The position numbers were made by a program, and so were the translations under genes. Source: Helichrysum umbraculigerum (Eukaryota > Streptophyta > Magnoliopsida > Asterales > Asteraceae). From it: DNA of 64,000 bases. The DNA lies in assembly GCA_949592205.1 (NCBI GenBank), contig CATIUR010000001.1, positions 313,624,250-313,688,249 of the forward strand. The letters run 5' to 3'. Under the pieces are notes generated by a model. It ran no database searches, was not told where the DNA came from, and saw only the letters and a program-made list of their open reading frames with translations. Shown in pieces: positions 1 through 11,400 of the stretch (position 1 is its first letter; each line of letters starts with the position of its first letter).

Positions 1-89
1 AGAAACTAAGCATTTCATGTTAGATACAGCAAAAAAAAAAGTCTGTTTTGCCAGTGCCTTATATACGTTAAAACAAAACACCAGTAAAA

Positions 90-482
90 ATGGGAAATTG
101 TATAATTCGACAAAACACGGTCATGCAAACGGGTCAGGAAGTCACCGGATATAGACAACCCATAAAAGTTCATCAAGTCTTATCAGAGATACTTCCGGTT
201 AGTGGTCAGATGTATTGCCCAGTGTCATTGCCGGTGGAATTCAACAAGAACCCAGAAATAAAAGCAGTATCAGAAAGCAGTAATGGAGTTGTGAGGATTA
301 AGCTGGTGATAACTAAGAAAGAATTGGGGCTGATGTTGAGAAAAGGTGGGGTTTCAGTAGGTGATTTGGTTTCTCATATGAAAAAAGAAAGCTCGAATAA
401 GGCTGTGGTGATTGAAGATGAAGACAATAGAAATTGTGGAAGATGGAAACCAGGCTTAGATAGCATACCTGAATTTAACTAG
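90..482 (+). CDS. Small DUF4228/PADRE-type plant protein with N-terminal MGNC
   Basis: Single-exon frame of 130 residues. It begins MGNC, the pattern of N-myristoylated (Gly2) and possibly palmitoylated (Cys4) plant proteins, so membrane attachment is likely. The core at residues ~74-97 (RIKLVITKKELGLMLRKGG) and the C-terminal WKPGLDSIPEF match the general shape of the plant DUF4228/PADRE family, where a basic Ile/Val-rich strand, a K-x-EL helix and a closing W-[RK]-P-x-L-x-SIPE motif are usual. That family is plant-specific, often stress-responsive, and has no established biochemical activity. At 130 residues it is somewhat shorter than typical members (150-200). The ATG at 90 is chosen because it restores the MGNC start. 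It is one of three host genes in the window, and the large transposon nest begins ~1.4 kb downstream. The family call is fairly sure; the function is not known. Confidence 0.8.
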   Translation: MGNCIIRQNTVMQTGQEVTGYRQPIKVHQVLSEILPVSGQMYCPVSLPVEFNKNPEIKAVSESSNGVVRIKLVITKKELGLMLRKGGVSVGDLVSHMKKESSNKAVVIEDEDNRNCGRWKPGLDSIPEFN

Positions 483-1852
483 TGTTCTCACTTAATTCCT
501 CTATAGCTTTAACATAGAAAGAACATGTGGCTAGTAAGTTCGAACAGCCAAACGGGATCAGCATAAGTTGTAATAGCATGAAAGATACAAAGATAATAAT
601 GTGTATAGTTCAAGCAAATGCATGGAAATAAGATATTTAAAGGATGTATTGTCATACCCATTTATTTATGCTGGCATTGTGTGCCATACAGGAACTTGTT
701 ATTTGACGTGCACCAGGTTACAAGTTCACTCACAGCATATCCGTCTACACAGCCAGTTAAATCAGATTGCTAGCATGTTAATGGAAACAAACATGTAGTC
801 AATTTTTGATATCATGAATGTAAAGTACCAAGGGGTTTCGTAAGACTAGCCGTTATAGTGTAGCGATTTCGTCCTTATCCTCTTTGCCTTCTTCCCAAAA
901 CAAAACGTGTGAAATATTATTGGTTGTGATAAACATACAATCTTTCACCTCATATCTATATACAACTTAAGAACGTAACTATTGCTCTGCCTAGCAAAAG
1001 TCAACATAAGCATATAATTTGCCTTCTGTAAGGATGTAGCATAACTGATATAACAGAAATGACAATAATATTTCATAATGATTTGGTGTTTGCCCTCAGT
1101 CCAGATAGTCTCAATTGGCTATCAATTTACACAGATTAGCACAACTGATATAACAGAACTAGATTATTAGCAGTTGACAAAATAAATAAGCTGTCATAAA
1201 CATGGACAACCAAAGTAAGTGGAATCCAACAGTATTTTTAAAAAGGAATAGAACTGACACAATAGAATCAACAAGAAATACAGAAAAGCAACATAATCAA
1301 CTTGAATGTGAAATTTATGCACCTAGAGCAGTTACAAGACAAGTTGGCAATCAACTATACTAGTTGCAAGTACTAGACAAAAAGATAATGCTCCTCTCAA
1401 CACCATTAGGGACAATCACCATTAATTGGTGAAATCACTTTTGTCCCCAGAAGGTGAAACAGTTTTCAATTAGGTTTTAGCAATAAGTCTGGGAATCCAG
1501 GTACAGTCTCACAAACACCTGTTATCTATCAGATTAATTTTAAGGGATCTGGACCTCTCTGATTAAGGAAACAGGAAAAAGTAGCCAACAACTGGCTATC
1601 TGAGCCTATCTGATTAACCAACCTATCAATGATTCAGCTTCTTATGTATTGTTCAAAATGAATATATGTTTTTTGATCTACAGTGCAGGATTTCAGTGCC
1701 CAACAAGTTTTTACAAACCAGTAATTGAGCTGAAATTCTAATCCTATGTTGAACCCCTTGAATAACAAAAACATGATCTCATGTATGTAACTCCCTTTGG
1801 TGGTCATAATGGTTAACAATCTGATGATTTCAAAAACCAACGAAATTTTCTG
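483..1852. other. Intergenic sequence, no gene recognised
   Basis: AT-rich sequence downstream of the DUF4228 gene. It will include that gene's 3' UTR (its end is not visible). The frames at 601-798 (+) and 1634-1870 (-) show no family signature and have the composition of chance frames. It ends at AAGCA (1853-1857), the left target-site duplication of TE-A. Confidence 0.5.
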
Positions 1853-1857
1853 AAGCA

Positions 1858-2220
1858 TGATACGACCCAAATTATTATTAGCAGATTATATTAAGTTTAT
1901 TATTTATTATTTTAATTATAGATATTATATTATATATGCTTTATTATTATTATGAAAATATTATTAGAATCTTAGTTAATTAGTTAATTAAGGATAGCTT
2001 ATGGAACAAGTTAGGATTATCTATATATAGGTAAGTTTATTATGCTGAATATTGCTCACCCTATGCTGAATATTGATAAGGGATTTGAATATCATCGAAG
2101 AGTTAGTTTACCTCTCGAAAGTAAACTGTGGAAGAGTTGATCGATCTCTCGAATATCGATTATATATAAGTTTTACTGTTTTATTAGTTCGATCACGATA
2201 GGAGTAATTGATTCATATGA
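1858..2220 (+). repeat. TE-A 5' LTR
   Basis: Starts TGATACGACCC and matches 47157-47499 with scattered substitutions and indels. The shared blocks include the Ile/Asn-type AT-rich start, GGATAGCTTATGG, CTATATATAGG (possible TATA region) and TTCGATCACGATA. The 3' end was set at 2220 because the next bases form a primer-binding site. Confidence 0.75.
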
Positions 2221-2235
2221 ATTGGTTCAGAGCGG
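2221..2235 (+). promoter_or_regulatory. TE-A primer-binding site (initiator tRNA-Met type)
   Basis: ATTGGTTCAGAGCGG lies directly after the 5' LTR and resembles the standard TGGTATCAGAGC site complementary to the 3' end of initiator tRNA-Met, with a few changes. The position is right; the match is imperfect, as expected for an old copy. Confidence 0.5.
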
Positions 2236-2452
2236 TTCATTCTTAAACAAAAAAGGAAAAAAGAAAAAAAAAGTTTACTAGTTCATTGCCGGAAAACACT
2301 ATTCATCACCGGATCTACTGTTTCATCGTTAGAGAAATCAGGTTATCGTTCACGAGTGCTCTTCTATCATCGGAAAATCTGTTCATCTCTGAAAATCTTT
2401 TATTTTTACTTTCTGAATCTTTGATTCTTTTGGTAATAAACAAATAAATAAA

Positions 2453-2653
2453 TCAAGGGTTCATGGTCTGTAAATGTATCCAACTTACCAAAAAATGATT
2501 TTGTATGCATTCAACTTTTACAAGTGCTATTGTGTGCATCCAACTTGCTAATTAGTGCTATTGTGTGTATTCATTAACACTAATTACGTTTGACTGGTCA
2601 TAAGCACCCTACGTGGCATTTTTGTCGACGTGGCACCTCCACGTAAGCTCCAC
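2453..2653 (+). repeat. MULE left terminal inverted repeat
   Basis: Begins TCAAGGGTTCATGGTCTG and ends ACGTAAGCTCCAC. It is the inverted counterpart of 17088-17288 with about ten differences. In MULEs the TIRs carry the promoters of both internal genes, so this copy probably drove the GRF gene. Confidence 0.9.
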
Positions 2654-2683
2654 ATATCATCTTGTAATGTAAAATGTAGTGAA

Positions 2684-2685
<2 letters not shown>

Positions 2686-2747
<62 letters not shown>
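2686..2747. repeat. (TA)n microsatellite
   Basis: About 31 uninterrupted TA dinucleotides just inside the left MULE TIR. It would form cruciform or slipped structures and is probably length-polymorphic. Confidence 0.95.
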
Positions 2748-2749
<2 letters not shown>

Positions 2750-2803
2750 CAATTAGTTTTATTATCCCGTCATTTTTTCACCCCCGACGAATGAAAGTGT
2801 GTA

Positions 2804-3358
2804 ATTGCTTCTTCATCTTCTCGATCGGTCAACAACAATTGGCCTCAATTTTGTGATTGTGGCCATCGTCTCTACGTGCGAACATCTTGGACGATCACTA
2901 ATCCCGGTAGAAGATTTATTAGTTTTCCTGTTTACGTAAGCAACTTTTTGTGCCCTAATTTTCAATTTTTCAAGTTCTTCAAAATTGGTACTGTTTTTTT
3001 ACATATAACTTATATCTGGATAGCTACGATGATATCTGTTTACTATGATTGTGTAATTTGGTAGGACAAACGCATCAAATGTAAGGTATACCATTTTCTT
3101 GATGACGAGCTTCCTAGCGACTACTACAAAGACTTGATATCCGGAATGCGTTTGCAAAACATGAAATTGAAGACTGATTATGAGCATTATGAAGATGTTG
3201 CAGGTGTTGAAGCATTAAAAGTGGAGAAGGTCAAGCTCATTGAAGAGTTGACTATTTCAAAGTCAAAATTGAAAGTCGTTGAGCAGTTTGTAGTTGTGTT
3301 AGTAGTACCTCCTTTATTGCTATGTGTAGGTGTTTGTATTTTGGCAATGAAATTATGA
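2804..3358 (+). pseudogene. GRF-type zinc-finger gene of the MULE, start codon lost
   Basis: Two exons can be read: 2804-2935 and 3065-3358, joined across an intron with GTAAG at 2936 and TAG ending at 3064. Exon 1 gives a Ser-rich start, then CDCG, TSWT and NPGRRF, the hallmarks of the GRF zinc finger. Exon 2 gives KCKVYHFLDDELPSDYYKDL, a coiled-coil-like Glu/Lys/Leu segment, and a C-terminal hydrophobic stretch (~20 residues) resembling a membrane anchor. Such GRF proteins are common passengers of plant transposons and sit in the position of mudrB. Two faults: the codon where ATG is expected reads ATT (2804-2806) with an in-frame stop just upstream, and the CP expected after the GRRF block reads FP. 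The gene is probably dead, or starts elsewhere. Confidence 0.65.
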
Positions 3359-3654
3359 AGTATTTGTAACAATTTAGTTTTGCTGTAATGTATTTTGAAC
3401 ATGATCGTATGAAATGTAGTGAACTTTTTGGTAAATTCTGAGAGCATTTTGCTGCAAATATGCATGTACATATACATATAACACCACTGCTTAAATCATA
3501 AACCTGCAAAAATAAGAAGACTACTTAAATCTTAATAACTAGACATTGTCATCAACATACATAACACAACGTTTTTACATTATAAAGGTCATGGCAGCTA
3601 CTGCTTAACAAAAAGGCATATGTTTTCCATTGACCACATATAAACACTACTAGT
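3359..3654. other. MULE interior, noncoding
   Basis: Follows the GRF gene and holds its likely 3' UTR; no coding signal. A segment near 3587-3610 resembles 5489-5512 on the other side of TE-D (GGTCAT..CTACT..CTTAACA), suggesting a local duplication. The C-terminal transposase exons expected here are absent. Confidence 0.4.
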
Positions 3655-5426
3655 TGTTGGCCCGATTAATGTCTTTGAAGCCAAAACATGGGCCAACAAA
3701 CCTTATAGGATGGAAACAGAAAACAGTTAGCGGTTATTAGGTTAAAGTCGCATTGTTTCATAGAACCATTTGGTGAAACAGTTTGTGTGAAACGACACAA
3801 CTGATCATGGTGTCTGTTCGTAGGATATATATATGTTTGCATCGATGAAAACAGTTTGTAACCCTCAATTCAGACGTTTAGGTTCATCCCACTTTTCTTA
3901 TTCTCCTGGTGTTGATTCTTGTATGATGAATGATAACATGATGCATGATGTTTGATATGTATGAACGATCCTGAAATGAATATGTAAGAGTATGCCTGTA
4001 TTCTACAGTGATATAAGAGCCGAAGGTTCAAAAGAGGAATCAAACAACGAATAAATCATGTTGCAATTATCATTCAAAGAATCAACCGCAAGAACGAAAG
4101 AAAGAAGAAAGCAGATTTGATTCAAGTTGAATCAATCAAGTAAGAAAGAAAGAAGGAAGGAGAATACCTGTTCAATTCGTCGATTGGAGTAAGATCAGAG
4201 AAAGGAACCAAGGCATCGATTGAAGAAGAACATCTAAACATCAAGAATATCAGGGGCATCGAATTAGAAACGAGTGGAGAAGAAGAACCGGCGAAGACAA
4301 CCGGTATATTGAAACCACGGATTGTGGTTACCCGATTGAAGGAAACAATTATGATAAATCAAACCAACAATCGATTGAAGGGAGATCGAAGAAAGAGCAA
4401 AACAAGTGATTTTGTGATATTCCCAAAGCAAGTATTGAAATCGAAAGTGAAAGAGAGATTGAAGGAACAATTTGGTATTCTTAAGTTTTCCTTTTGCTTT
4501 TAATCTAAAATTAGAATAGAATTAGATATTTAGATAAAAGGGAAAGTAAAGGGGAAGAAGTAGCAAATGGTATTATCAGTTAGAATTTGGGAAAAGGGAT
4601 TTAAGTAATAATCTATTTATTTTTCTTCTCAATTTACATTATTTGTTGATCAAAAAATCAAAAAGGATATAATCCCAAATCAATTGAAGAAAGTAAGAAA
4701 AAACAAGTTTTGTACTTTTAATCTAAAGGAAAAAACCCTTTCACTTTAGATAAAAATTACAAAATAGAAAGTAAGAAACCGAACCATTGTGGTTCACATA
4801 ACAAGTAAGAAAGTAAGAAAACCGAGGAGTTGCAAAAGACCGGGCAACACCTAAACGGAGTAAGTTCAGTATGAGTACGAAGTAGACAACCGTGGCCGGG
4901 CGATTGTCTGAGTAATAAAGTAAGACAGAAACATAGTGTTGTTAGAAACCATAGCGTTTCCAAGTAAGTAAGTAAGAAACAACTCTAGTGTTTCAAAGTA
5001 AGACATCAAGAAAGAAACCTTCGTGGATTCAAGGCAAGAAAGAAACCTTCGTGGATTCAAGCCAAGGAAGAAACCTTCGTGGATTCAAGCCAAGAAAGAA
5101 ACCTTCGTGGTTTCAAGGCAAAAAAGAAACCTTCGTGGATTCAAGAAAGAGAAACCTCGTGTTTCAAAGTAAGCAAGAAACCGATCATACGATCATAAGC
5201 ATTGAAGATCGAGTACCCAAGTTTGAAGAAATCAAGGAAAAGAGTGTGAAAGTGTAAAAAAATGGAAGGCAATGAAGAACAAGAACATTCAGATTTGAAG
5301 AACAAAAGGTTTGGCATTTGACATTAGGGAGGGAAATGTTGGACCTTAATGTCGACATGCCAAAGTAAGTTAGGAATGGGTTAAATAAACCCGTTAATGT
5401 TTTCTAGTTTGGGCCATGGGCCAACA
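3655..5426 (+). mobile_element. TE-D: short non-autonomous LTR element (TRIM-like)
   Basis: A 5' LTR-like block (3655-4007) starts TGTTGG and ends CTACA. It is followed at 4009-4020 by TGATATAAGAGC, two changes from the tRNA-Met primer site. On the right, a polypurine run TTAGGGAGGGAAA (5324-5336) precedes a second TGTTGG start at 5337. The right LTR ends GGGCCAACA at 5426 and is only 90 bp, so the two LTRs are unequal and one has been rearranged. The flanks are CTAGT (3650-3654) and CCAGT (5427-5431), a 5-bp TSD with one change. The interior (~1.3 kb) codes for nothing recognisable. It lies between the two convergent MULE genes. Confidence 0.6.
5009..5173 (+). repeat. 28-bp tandem repeat, about 5.5 copies
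   Basis: Unit AAGAAAGAAACCTTCGTGG followed by ATTCAAGGC, repeated with small changes. Because 28 is not a multiple of three, the three frames rotate through the array, so the frame at 4988-5257 is a by-product and not a gene. It lies in the interior of TE-D. Confidence 0.85.
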
Positions 5427-5431
5427 CCAGT

Positions 5432-5639
5432 GAGTTTTTTGGCATAGCACCATTGCCATCACATGCCATTTACATGGGTACAAAACAGGTCATTGTTGTT
5501 ACTACTTAACACGACATTTACGTAAATACATCACACATACTTGGATCAGTTTCAAGGTTAACTTAATGATCAACATAATATGGTGAATCAAAAATAGCAG
5601 TCTTCATTACCACCTACACATCATTCATTTCTTCAAGGT
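5432..5639. other. MULE interior between TE-D and the transposase remnant
   Basis: Short AT-rich stretch without coding features. The catalytic domain of the transposase should continue here on the minus strand but is not recognisable, so the MULE appears internally deleted. Confidence 0.4.
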
Positions 5640-6365
5640 CCAAAGCTGTTTCATAAGTAGCACCAGGTCCATCATAAGGTGTGCTCAACTTCTTCATCTG
5701 GATTGATAGTCACACCTAGCTTCACAGTGGAGCCTAGATTGGTTGCTACTAATTCATCACCATAAGCCCTCAACATTCCGTAGTGATCTACAATTGAACT
5801 TTCATACTCTATTAAGGCCTAATCTTTTGAATTTCTACACTGATGCAAGCTCACCTCACATTTGTATTTCTTCATGACTAGATCTGCAATATCAACCAAT
5901 CGTATCTCTGGATTAGCTCGAATTTTAGGACCAAACCGTCTTCCTATCCACTTGTATTTAATCAAAGATCCAAATCTGAAATTTCTCACACATGTATGAG
6001 TGTCCACCAATGAAATAACCTGGAATGATCCCTCATTTTTCATCAGTCTTCCAAAACATCTCCACGGGCATTTGGGTTCATCACATTTTACTACACTAGG
6101 ATACATATTGATCTTCCTCTGCTTTCCCTTTTCTTGGTCCTGTAGTTTGGATGGTCTTTGCCCACACCTGGCAATCACACTCTCCAAACTACTCCTCTCA
6201 TACCAAATAAAAAATCCATTGGCAAGTGCATAGTAAGTGAGACAATCCTTAAATTGTAAATTGTTTTCATACCTTTCTCCTACTTTAGGTTCTTTTAGCC
6301 TCCAGTGTGTTGCTTGGTCATGAATGGGGAACCTATCAGCTGTTACTACACGTTGAAATGGATCT
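5640..6365 (-). pseudogene. MULE transposase, middle part (MuDR DNA-binding domain)
   Basis: Read leftward from the TE-C insertion site, the frame continues the transposase. A VGERYENNLQFKDCLTYYA-like block is the conserved MuDR N-terminal motif. It is followed by a Cys-rich DNA-binding segment (ARCGQ, KCDEPKCPWRCF, DTHTC) and a helix-turn-helix-like segment with the LVMKKYKCEVSLHQCRNSK pattern. An in-frame TAG at 5819-5821 interrupts it; the same frame then continues with the usual family pattern (EYESSIVDHYGMLRAYGDEL) to about 5680. The DDE catalytic domain and the SWIM zinc finger that should follow are absent. Together with 15441-16381 it is one transposase gene cut by TE-C at codons spanning GATC. 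Confidence 0.75.
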
Positions 6366-8478
6366 TATAACACCCTTCTCGAAAATACAAGGATATTTTT
6401 TTTTTTTTAAATGAAGCGCAAGATTTAGATACAAACCATTGGATTGCATATTTACATTTCAAAATGGCAATCCAATTACATACAGTCTTTAAACTAGATT
6501 ATCCTAGACATTACATACGATAAGTTTAGTGTTATAGAAATCCACATCATAATGTCATAGCATTAACAAAGTTAACAAAACAGAGTGAGCTTGTCAAACA
6601 TTCCATTCCTATAGTACTTCTTGCCCACCCACATACCAAAGTAAACCTGCAAGAAGTAATGAGGGGTTAGCACGAAGCTAAGTGAATAAATCTCAAACTA
6701 TCACCTAACTTAGCTTAACAAATGAATACAGCAAAGCATAGCAACAGTTAATCATGAAGGATCGGTGGTCCTTGGAGTACCCTCAAGCCGCGGTGGTTCC
6801 CCAAGTAACACTTAAAACCAACTGAAGGCCAAATCAGTGGCTAAACCGATAGCTTGGTACTATTACTACTTACAACATAATTTCAGTGAACAACACATGT
6901 ACAAAGCACTTATGATGTCCAAAGTAATAGTACACAAACCCAACACACGTTGACCCCCGACATTCATATAGTCCACAACCATCAAGGCAATCAAGGACAC
7001 CAGTAATTAAGCTAAATATAACCATCATGGCAAAATATTAACTTAACAATGAAAACAGTAAATTCACATTTACCCGTTGTAACCATATTGTTACAACCAA
7101 ATTAGACTGAAAGTCTAAGATCCACTCACCCTTGACGAAGATGATCACCACTCAAAGTTCTAATATTATTGAGTCTTCGTCGTATCTGAAATCACAACAA
7201 AGGTTACAAGTCAATAACTCATTTCAAATGTTCATAACTTGAAATAAATGTACTATTGGCATCAAACTTGTTAATAAGTTCACATTACATCAATATGTAT
7301 ATAATTCCATATATTAACCCGTTATGATACTATATTGCAGGTTACTAGATCCTTTAAACATATCACGTGTTAAATAAAAGGGTTTTTAAATCAAAGCTTG
7401 GTTTGCTGAAATCGTGATCATAGCCGCCGGCTGGGTCTCATGACCCGCCGGTTACCCACCACTAGCCGCCGGCTTATAACTCAAACCGCCGGGCAAATTT
7501 AATTTTTCACAAACAGAAATATTTTGTGTTTTAAAGACTCTAGAGGCCGCCGGTTATGGTTCAAAGCCGCCGGTTTGGTAACACAAACCGCCGGCTAGGG
7601 CCTATCGCCCGCCGGTTCACCCAACGGATGAACAAACCGCCGGTTGGGGTACATTACCCGCCGGTTTGTTCTTCGTTTCCAGCACCTGCAGGTGCAGTTC
7701 ATAACCTGCTCGAACATCAAATCATAATTTCGACATTCTCAGCTAAGAAACACATTTTTAACCATACAACAACCACAATTGACATCTATGAACATGTAAT
7801 AACAACAAACAAAAGTCATCACACCCTTAAATCCACACATGCATCAACTTTTAAGATATTCAAAACTTAACTCAAATTCATATTTCAACCAAGTAATTGC
7901 AACAATCTGTAATGCAAGCATATAATCAGTTCACTATGTTCATATCACACCTTTCAAGCACGAATTTAACTCCATTCTATCATCAATTTACCAAACTCAA
8001 CATTTCAAGTATTTACATGAAAGAATGGGTATTTCACTTACAATTTAGGTGAGGAGGTTATAATGAGAGTGAAGAACAAGTTGCAATCAAAATCACAGCT
8101 TCAATGTGCTAGAATCAGATTATGAGTTTCATTTTCTTTGAGAGCATGTGTGTGTTTTTGAGGTATAGCAAAATCAGTAAATGAAAGAAATGAGGCTAGT
8201 TAACTCATCTAACTCAAGCCAACACAATGTAAATTATACCCGTCCTAAATCTATTATCTGGAACCTAAAAATCATTTGCGAGAAATAAGTTTTTTATTAT
8301 ACCGTCAACTAAATAAATTTAAAACGTGTAATAATTCATTTATCACAATAAGCCAATTGACCAATTGACCTATTAATTTAGCTATCGAAATACACCAAGT
8401 ATTTAAAATACAATTTAAATAACAGTTAAATTAAGGGAAATACCGTATTTCAACTAGGCTAAGTTTGAGGATGTTACA
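6366..8478 (-). repeat. TE-C 3' LTR
   Basis: In plus-strand reading it runs from TATAACACCC to GATGTTACA. It contains a cluster of CCGCCGG-core motifs at ~7422-7672 (see findings). Short frames such as 7556-7870 are by-products of this cluster and recur in the other LTR. Confidence 0.95.
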
Positions 8479-8492
8479 AATCTTCCCTCCTT
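8479..8492 (-). promoter_or_regulatory. TE-C polypurine tract
   Basis: On the minus strand AAGGAGGGAAGATT directly precedes the 3' LTR, the expected plus-strand primer. It overlaps the last codons or stop of the Gag-Pol frame. Confidence 0.8.
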
Positions 8493-11400
8493 AAGAAGAT
8501 TTCGTCCCCGAAATCTCGCCACGCTCAAAGAGATTCGGATAACGCGCCCTCATGCTAGACTCGGTCTCCCAAGATAAGTTTGGACCCAAACTATGATTCC
8601 ACTTAACCAATACCTTAGGGATCTCCTTCTTTCGAAGTTTAGTCACCTTACGGTCAACAAGTTCTACGGGCTCTTCTACAAGTCTTTGGTTTAAGTCCAC
8701 ACTCAAGTCTTGCAATGGAAGAACTTGAGATTGGTCCTCCACATTGCATTTTCTTAGATAGCATACGTTAAAAGTATCGTGAATACCCGACAATTTAGGA
8801 GGAAGATCTAATGACACCGTTTGATCATTGACAACATGTCGAATTTTAAACGGTCCGATGTATCTAGGAGCTAGTTTACCACGTTTCCCAAACCTGATAA
8901 CACCCTTCCAAGGTGAAACTTTCAAATAAACCAACTCACCTTCTACAAACGGAACTGGTCGATAACGTGGGTCAGCATACTGTTTCTGTCTATCACGGGC
9001 AGCTTTTAATCTATCTCGGGCTATAGCTACCTTATCGGCTGTAATTTGAACTATGTCAGGACCCGCAAACTGCTTTTCACCCGCCTCTAACCAACAAGTG
9101 GGTGTCCTACACCTACGACCATACAACATTTCATAGGGTGGCATGCCTATACTAGAATGGAAAGAATTATTATAGGCAAACTCAACTAATGGTAAATGGG
9201 AATCCCACGACCCACCAAATTCTAATACACATGCCCGCAACATGTCTTCCAAGGTTTGAATGGTGCGCTCCGACTGACCATCCGTCTGAGGATGATAAGC
9301 CGTACTCAAGTTGACCCTAGAACCCAATTCACGCTGTAAATTCTGCCAAAAACCCGACACAAATCGAGAATCTCTGTCTGAAACAATCGACAACGGAATC
9401 CCATGCCTAATAACCACTTCATTAATGTACAATTGCGCCAATTTACTTAATGATGCCGTCTCACAAGTAGCAAGAAAGTGAGCACTCTTGGTCAATCTAT
9501 CGACAATTACCCAAATCATATCATTACCCTTAACAGTTCGGGGTAATTTGGTCACAAAATCCATGGTAATATGTTCCCATTTCCACTCGGGAATCTCGAG
9601 TTGCTTCAAAGCTCCATACGGTTTTTGATGCTCGGTCTTTACTTGAGAGCAAATATTGCAAGATTCAACAATTCGAGCGACATCCAACTTCAAAGTAGGC
9701 CACCAATACAATGGTTTTAAATCATGATACATTTTGGTGCTTCCGGGATGAATCGACAGTCTGGATTTATGAGCCTCCATCAATATCACATCTCGAAGTC
9801 CACCAAACAATGGGACCCAAACACGAGACTGAAATGTCTTTAATCCACGAGAATCTTCTACCAATAAATCCTTCCTTTTAAGCATGATTTCGGATTTCAA
9901 GTTATGATCCAATAGGGCCTCCATCTGAGCCAATTTCAATTTATCGATCAAGTCTGAAGAGATTTCCAAACGCATTAAACAAACCCTTTCAGATTTACCC
10001 TTTCGGCTAAGCGCATCCGCCACCACATTTGCCTTACCCGGATGATATCGAATCTCGCAATCATAATCCTTAATCAATTCTAACCATCTCCTTTGCCTCA
10101 TGTTAAGTTCTTTTTGAGTAAACATGTACTGAAGGCTCTTGTGGTCCGTACAAATAACGCATTTGGTTCCATACAGGTAATGTCTCCAAATCTTTAAGGC
10201 AAAAACCACAACTGCAAGTTCCAAGTCATGGGTAGGATAATTAATCTCATGAGGTTTCAACTGACGTGAAGCATAGGCAATAACACGGTCTCGTTGCATC
10301 AAAACACAACCTAAACCCGCATGTGAAGCATCACAATATACAATAAAATCCTCGGATCCGTCAGGTAAAGCTAAAACCGGAGCCTGACACAACAATTGTT
10401 TCAAAGTCTGAAAAGCCGATTCCTGTTGATCACCCCACAGAAATTTCACGTCCTTACGAGTTAATTTAGTCAAAGAACCTGCAATCTTGGAGAAATCTTT
10501 AATAAATTTTCTGTAATAGCCTGCCAAACCCAGAAAACTCTTGATCTCTGACGGAGATTTAGGTGATTGCCAATTCATGACAGCCTCAATTTTAGATGGA
10601 TCCACTTTAACCCCATCTTCACAAATGATGTGCCCCAAAAACTGAACTTCACGAAGCCAAAATTCACATTTCGAAAACTTAGCATACAATTTCCCCTTTC
10701 TCAAGGTGTCAAGAACTAAATGCAAATGTACTTCATGATCGGATTCAGATTTAGAATAAACTAAAATATCATCAATGAATACAATGACAAATTTATCGAG
10801 AAAAGGCCGACAAACCCTGTTCATCAAATCCATGAAAATTGCCGGAGCATTAGTCAACCCAAAAGGCATAACAAGAAATTCATAATGACCATAGCGAGTG
10901 CGAAAAGCTGTTTTTGGGATATCCTCCCCACAAACCCGGACTTGGTGATAACCCGATCTCAAGTCTATCTTAGAGAAAAACGAAGACCCTTGCAATTGAT
11001 CAAATAATTCATCTATTCGGGGCAAAGGATACTTATTCTTTACGGTCCTCTTATTCAACTCTCTATAATCAATACACATACGAAAAGTGCCATCCTTCTT
11101 TTTAACAAATAACACAGGAGCACCCCAAGGAGAAGAACTGGGTCTAACAAAACCCTTATCTAATAATTCCTGAATTTGATTCATCATTTCACGGATTTCG
11201 GAGGGAGCTAATCTATAAGGTGCCTTAGCTACCGGAGTAGAACCAGGAATTAACTCAATTTTATATTCTACTTCTCTAACCGGAGGTAAACCAGGCAATT
11301 CATCAGGGAAAACATCCGAATACTCAGAAACAACTCGGACATTACTAATGGCTTTCTTTTTTAGCTTAGCATCGACAACATAGGCTAAATAAGAATCACA

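Noticed and set aside
58..66. TATATACG as TATA box of the DUF4228 gene
   Set aside because: Only ~25 bp separate it from the ATG, too little for a normal start site and 5' UTR; the true promoter probably lies left of the window.
4988..5257. 89-codon frame with repeated KPSWIQGKKETFVDS-like words
   Set aside because: A 28-bp tandem repeat read in rotating frames; no start context or homologue recognised.
7556..7870. 104-codon frame, nearly identical to one at 14518-14832
   Set aside because: Both lie at the same place in the two LTRs of TE-C and cross the CCGCCGG cluster; the duplication comes from the LTRs, not from coding constraint.
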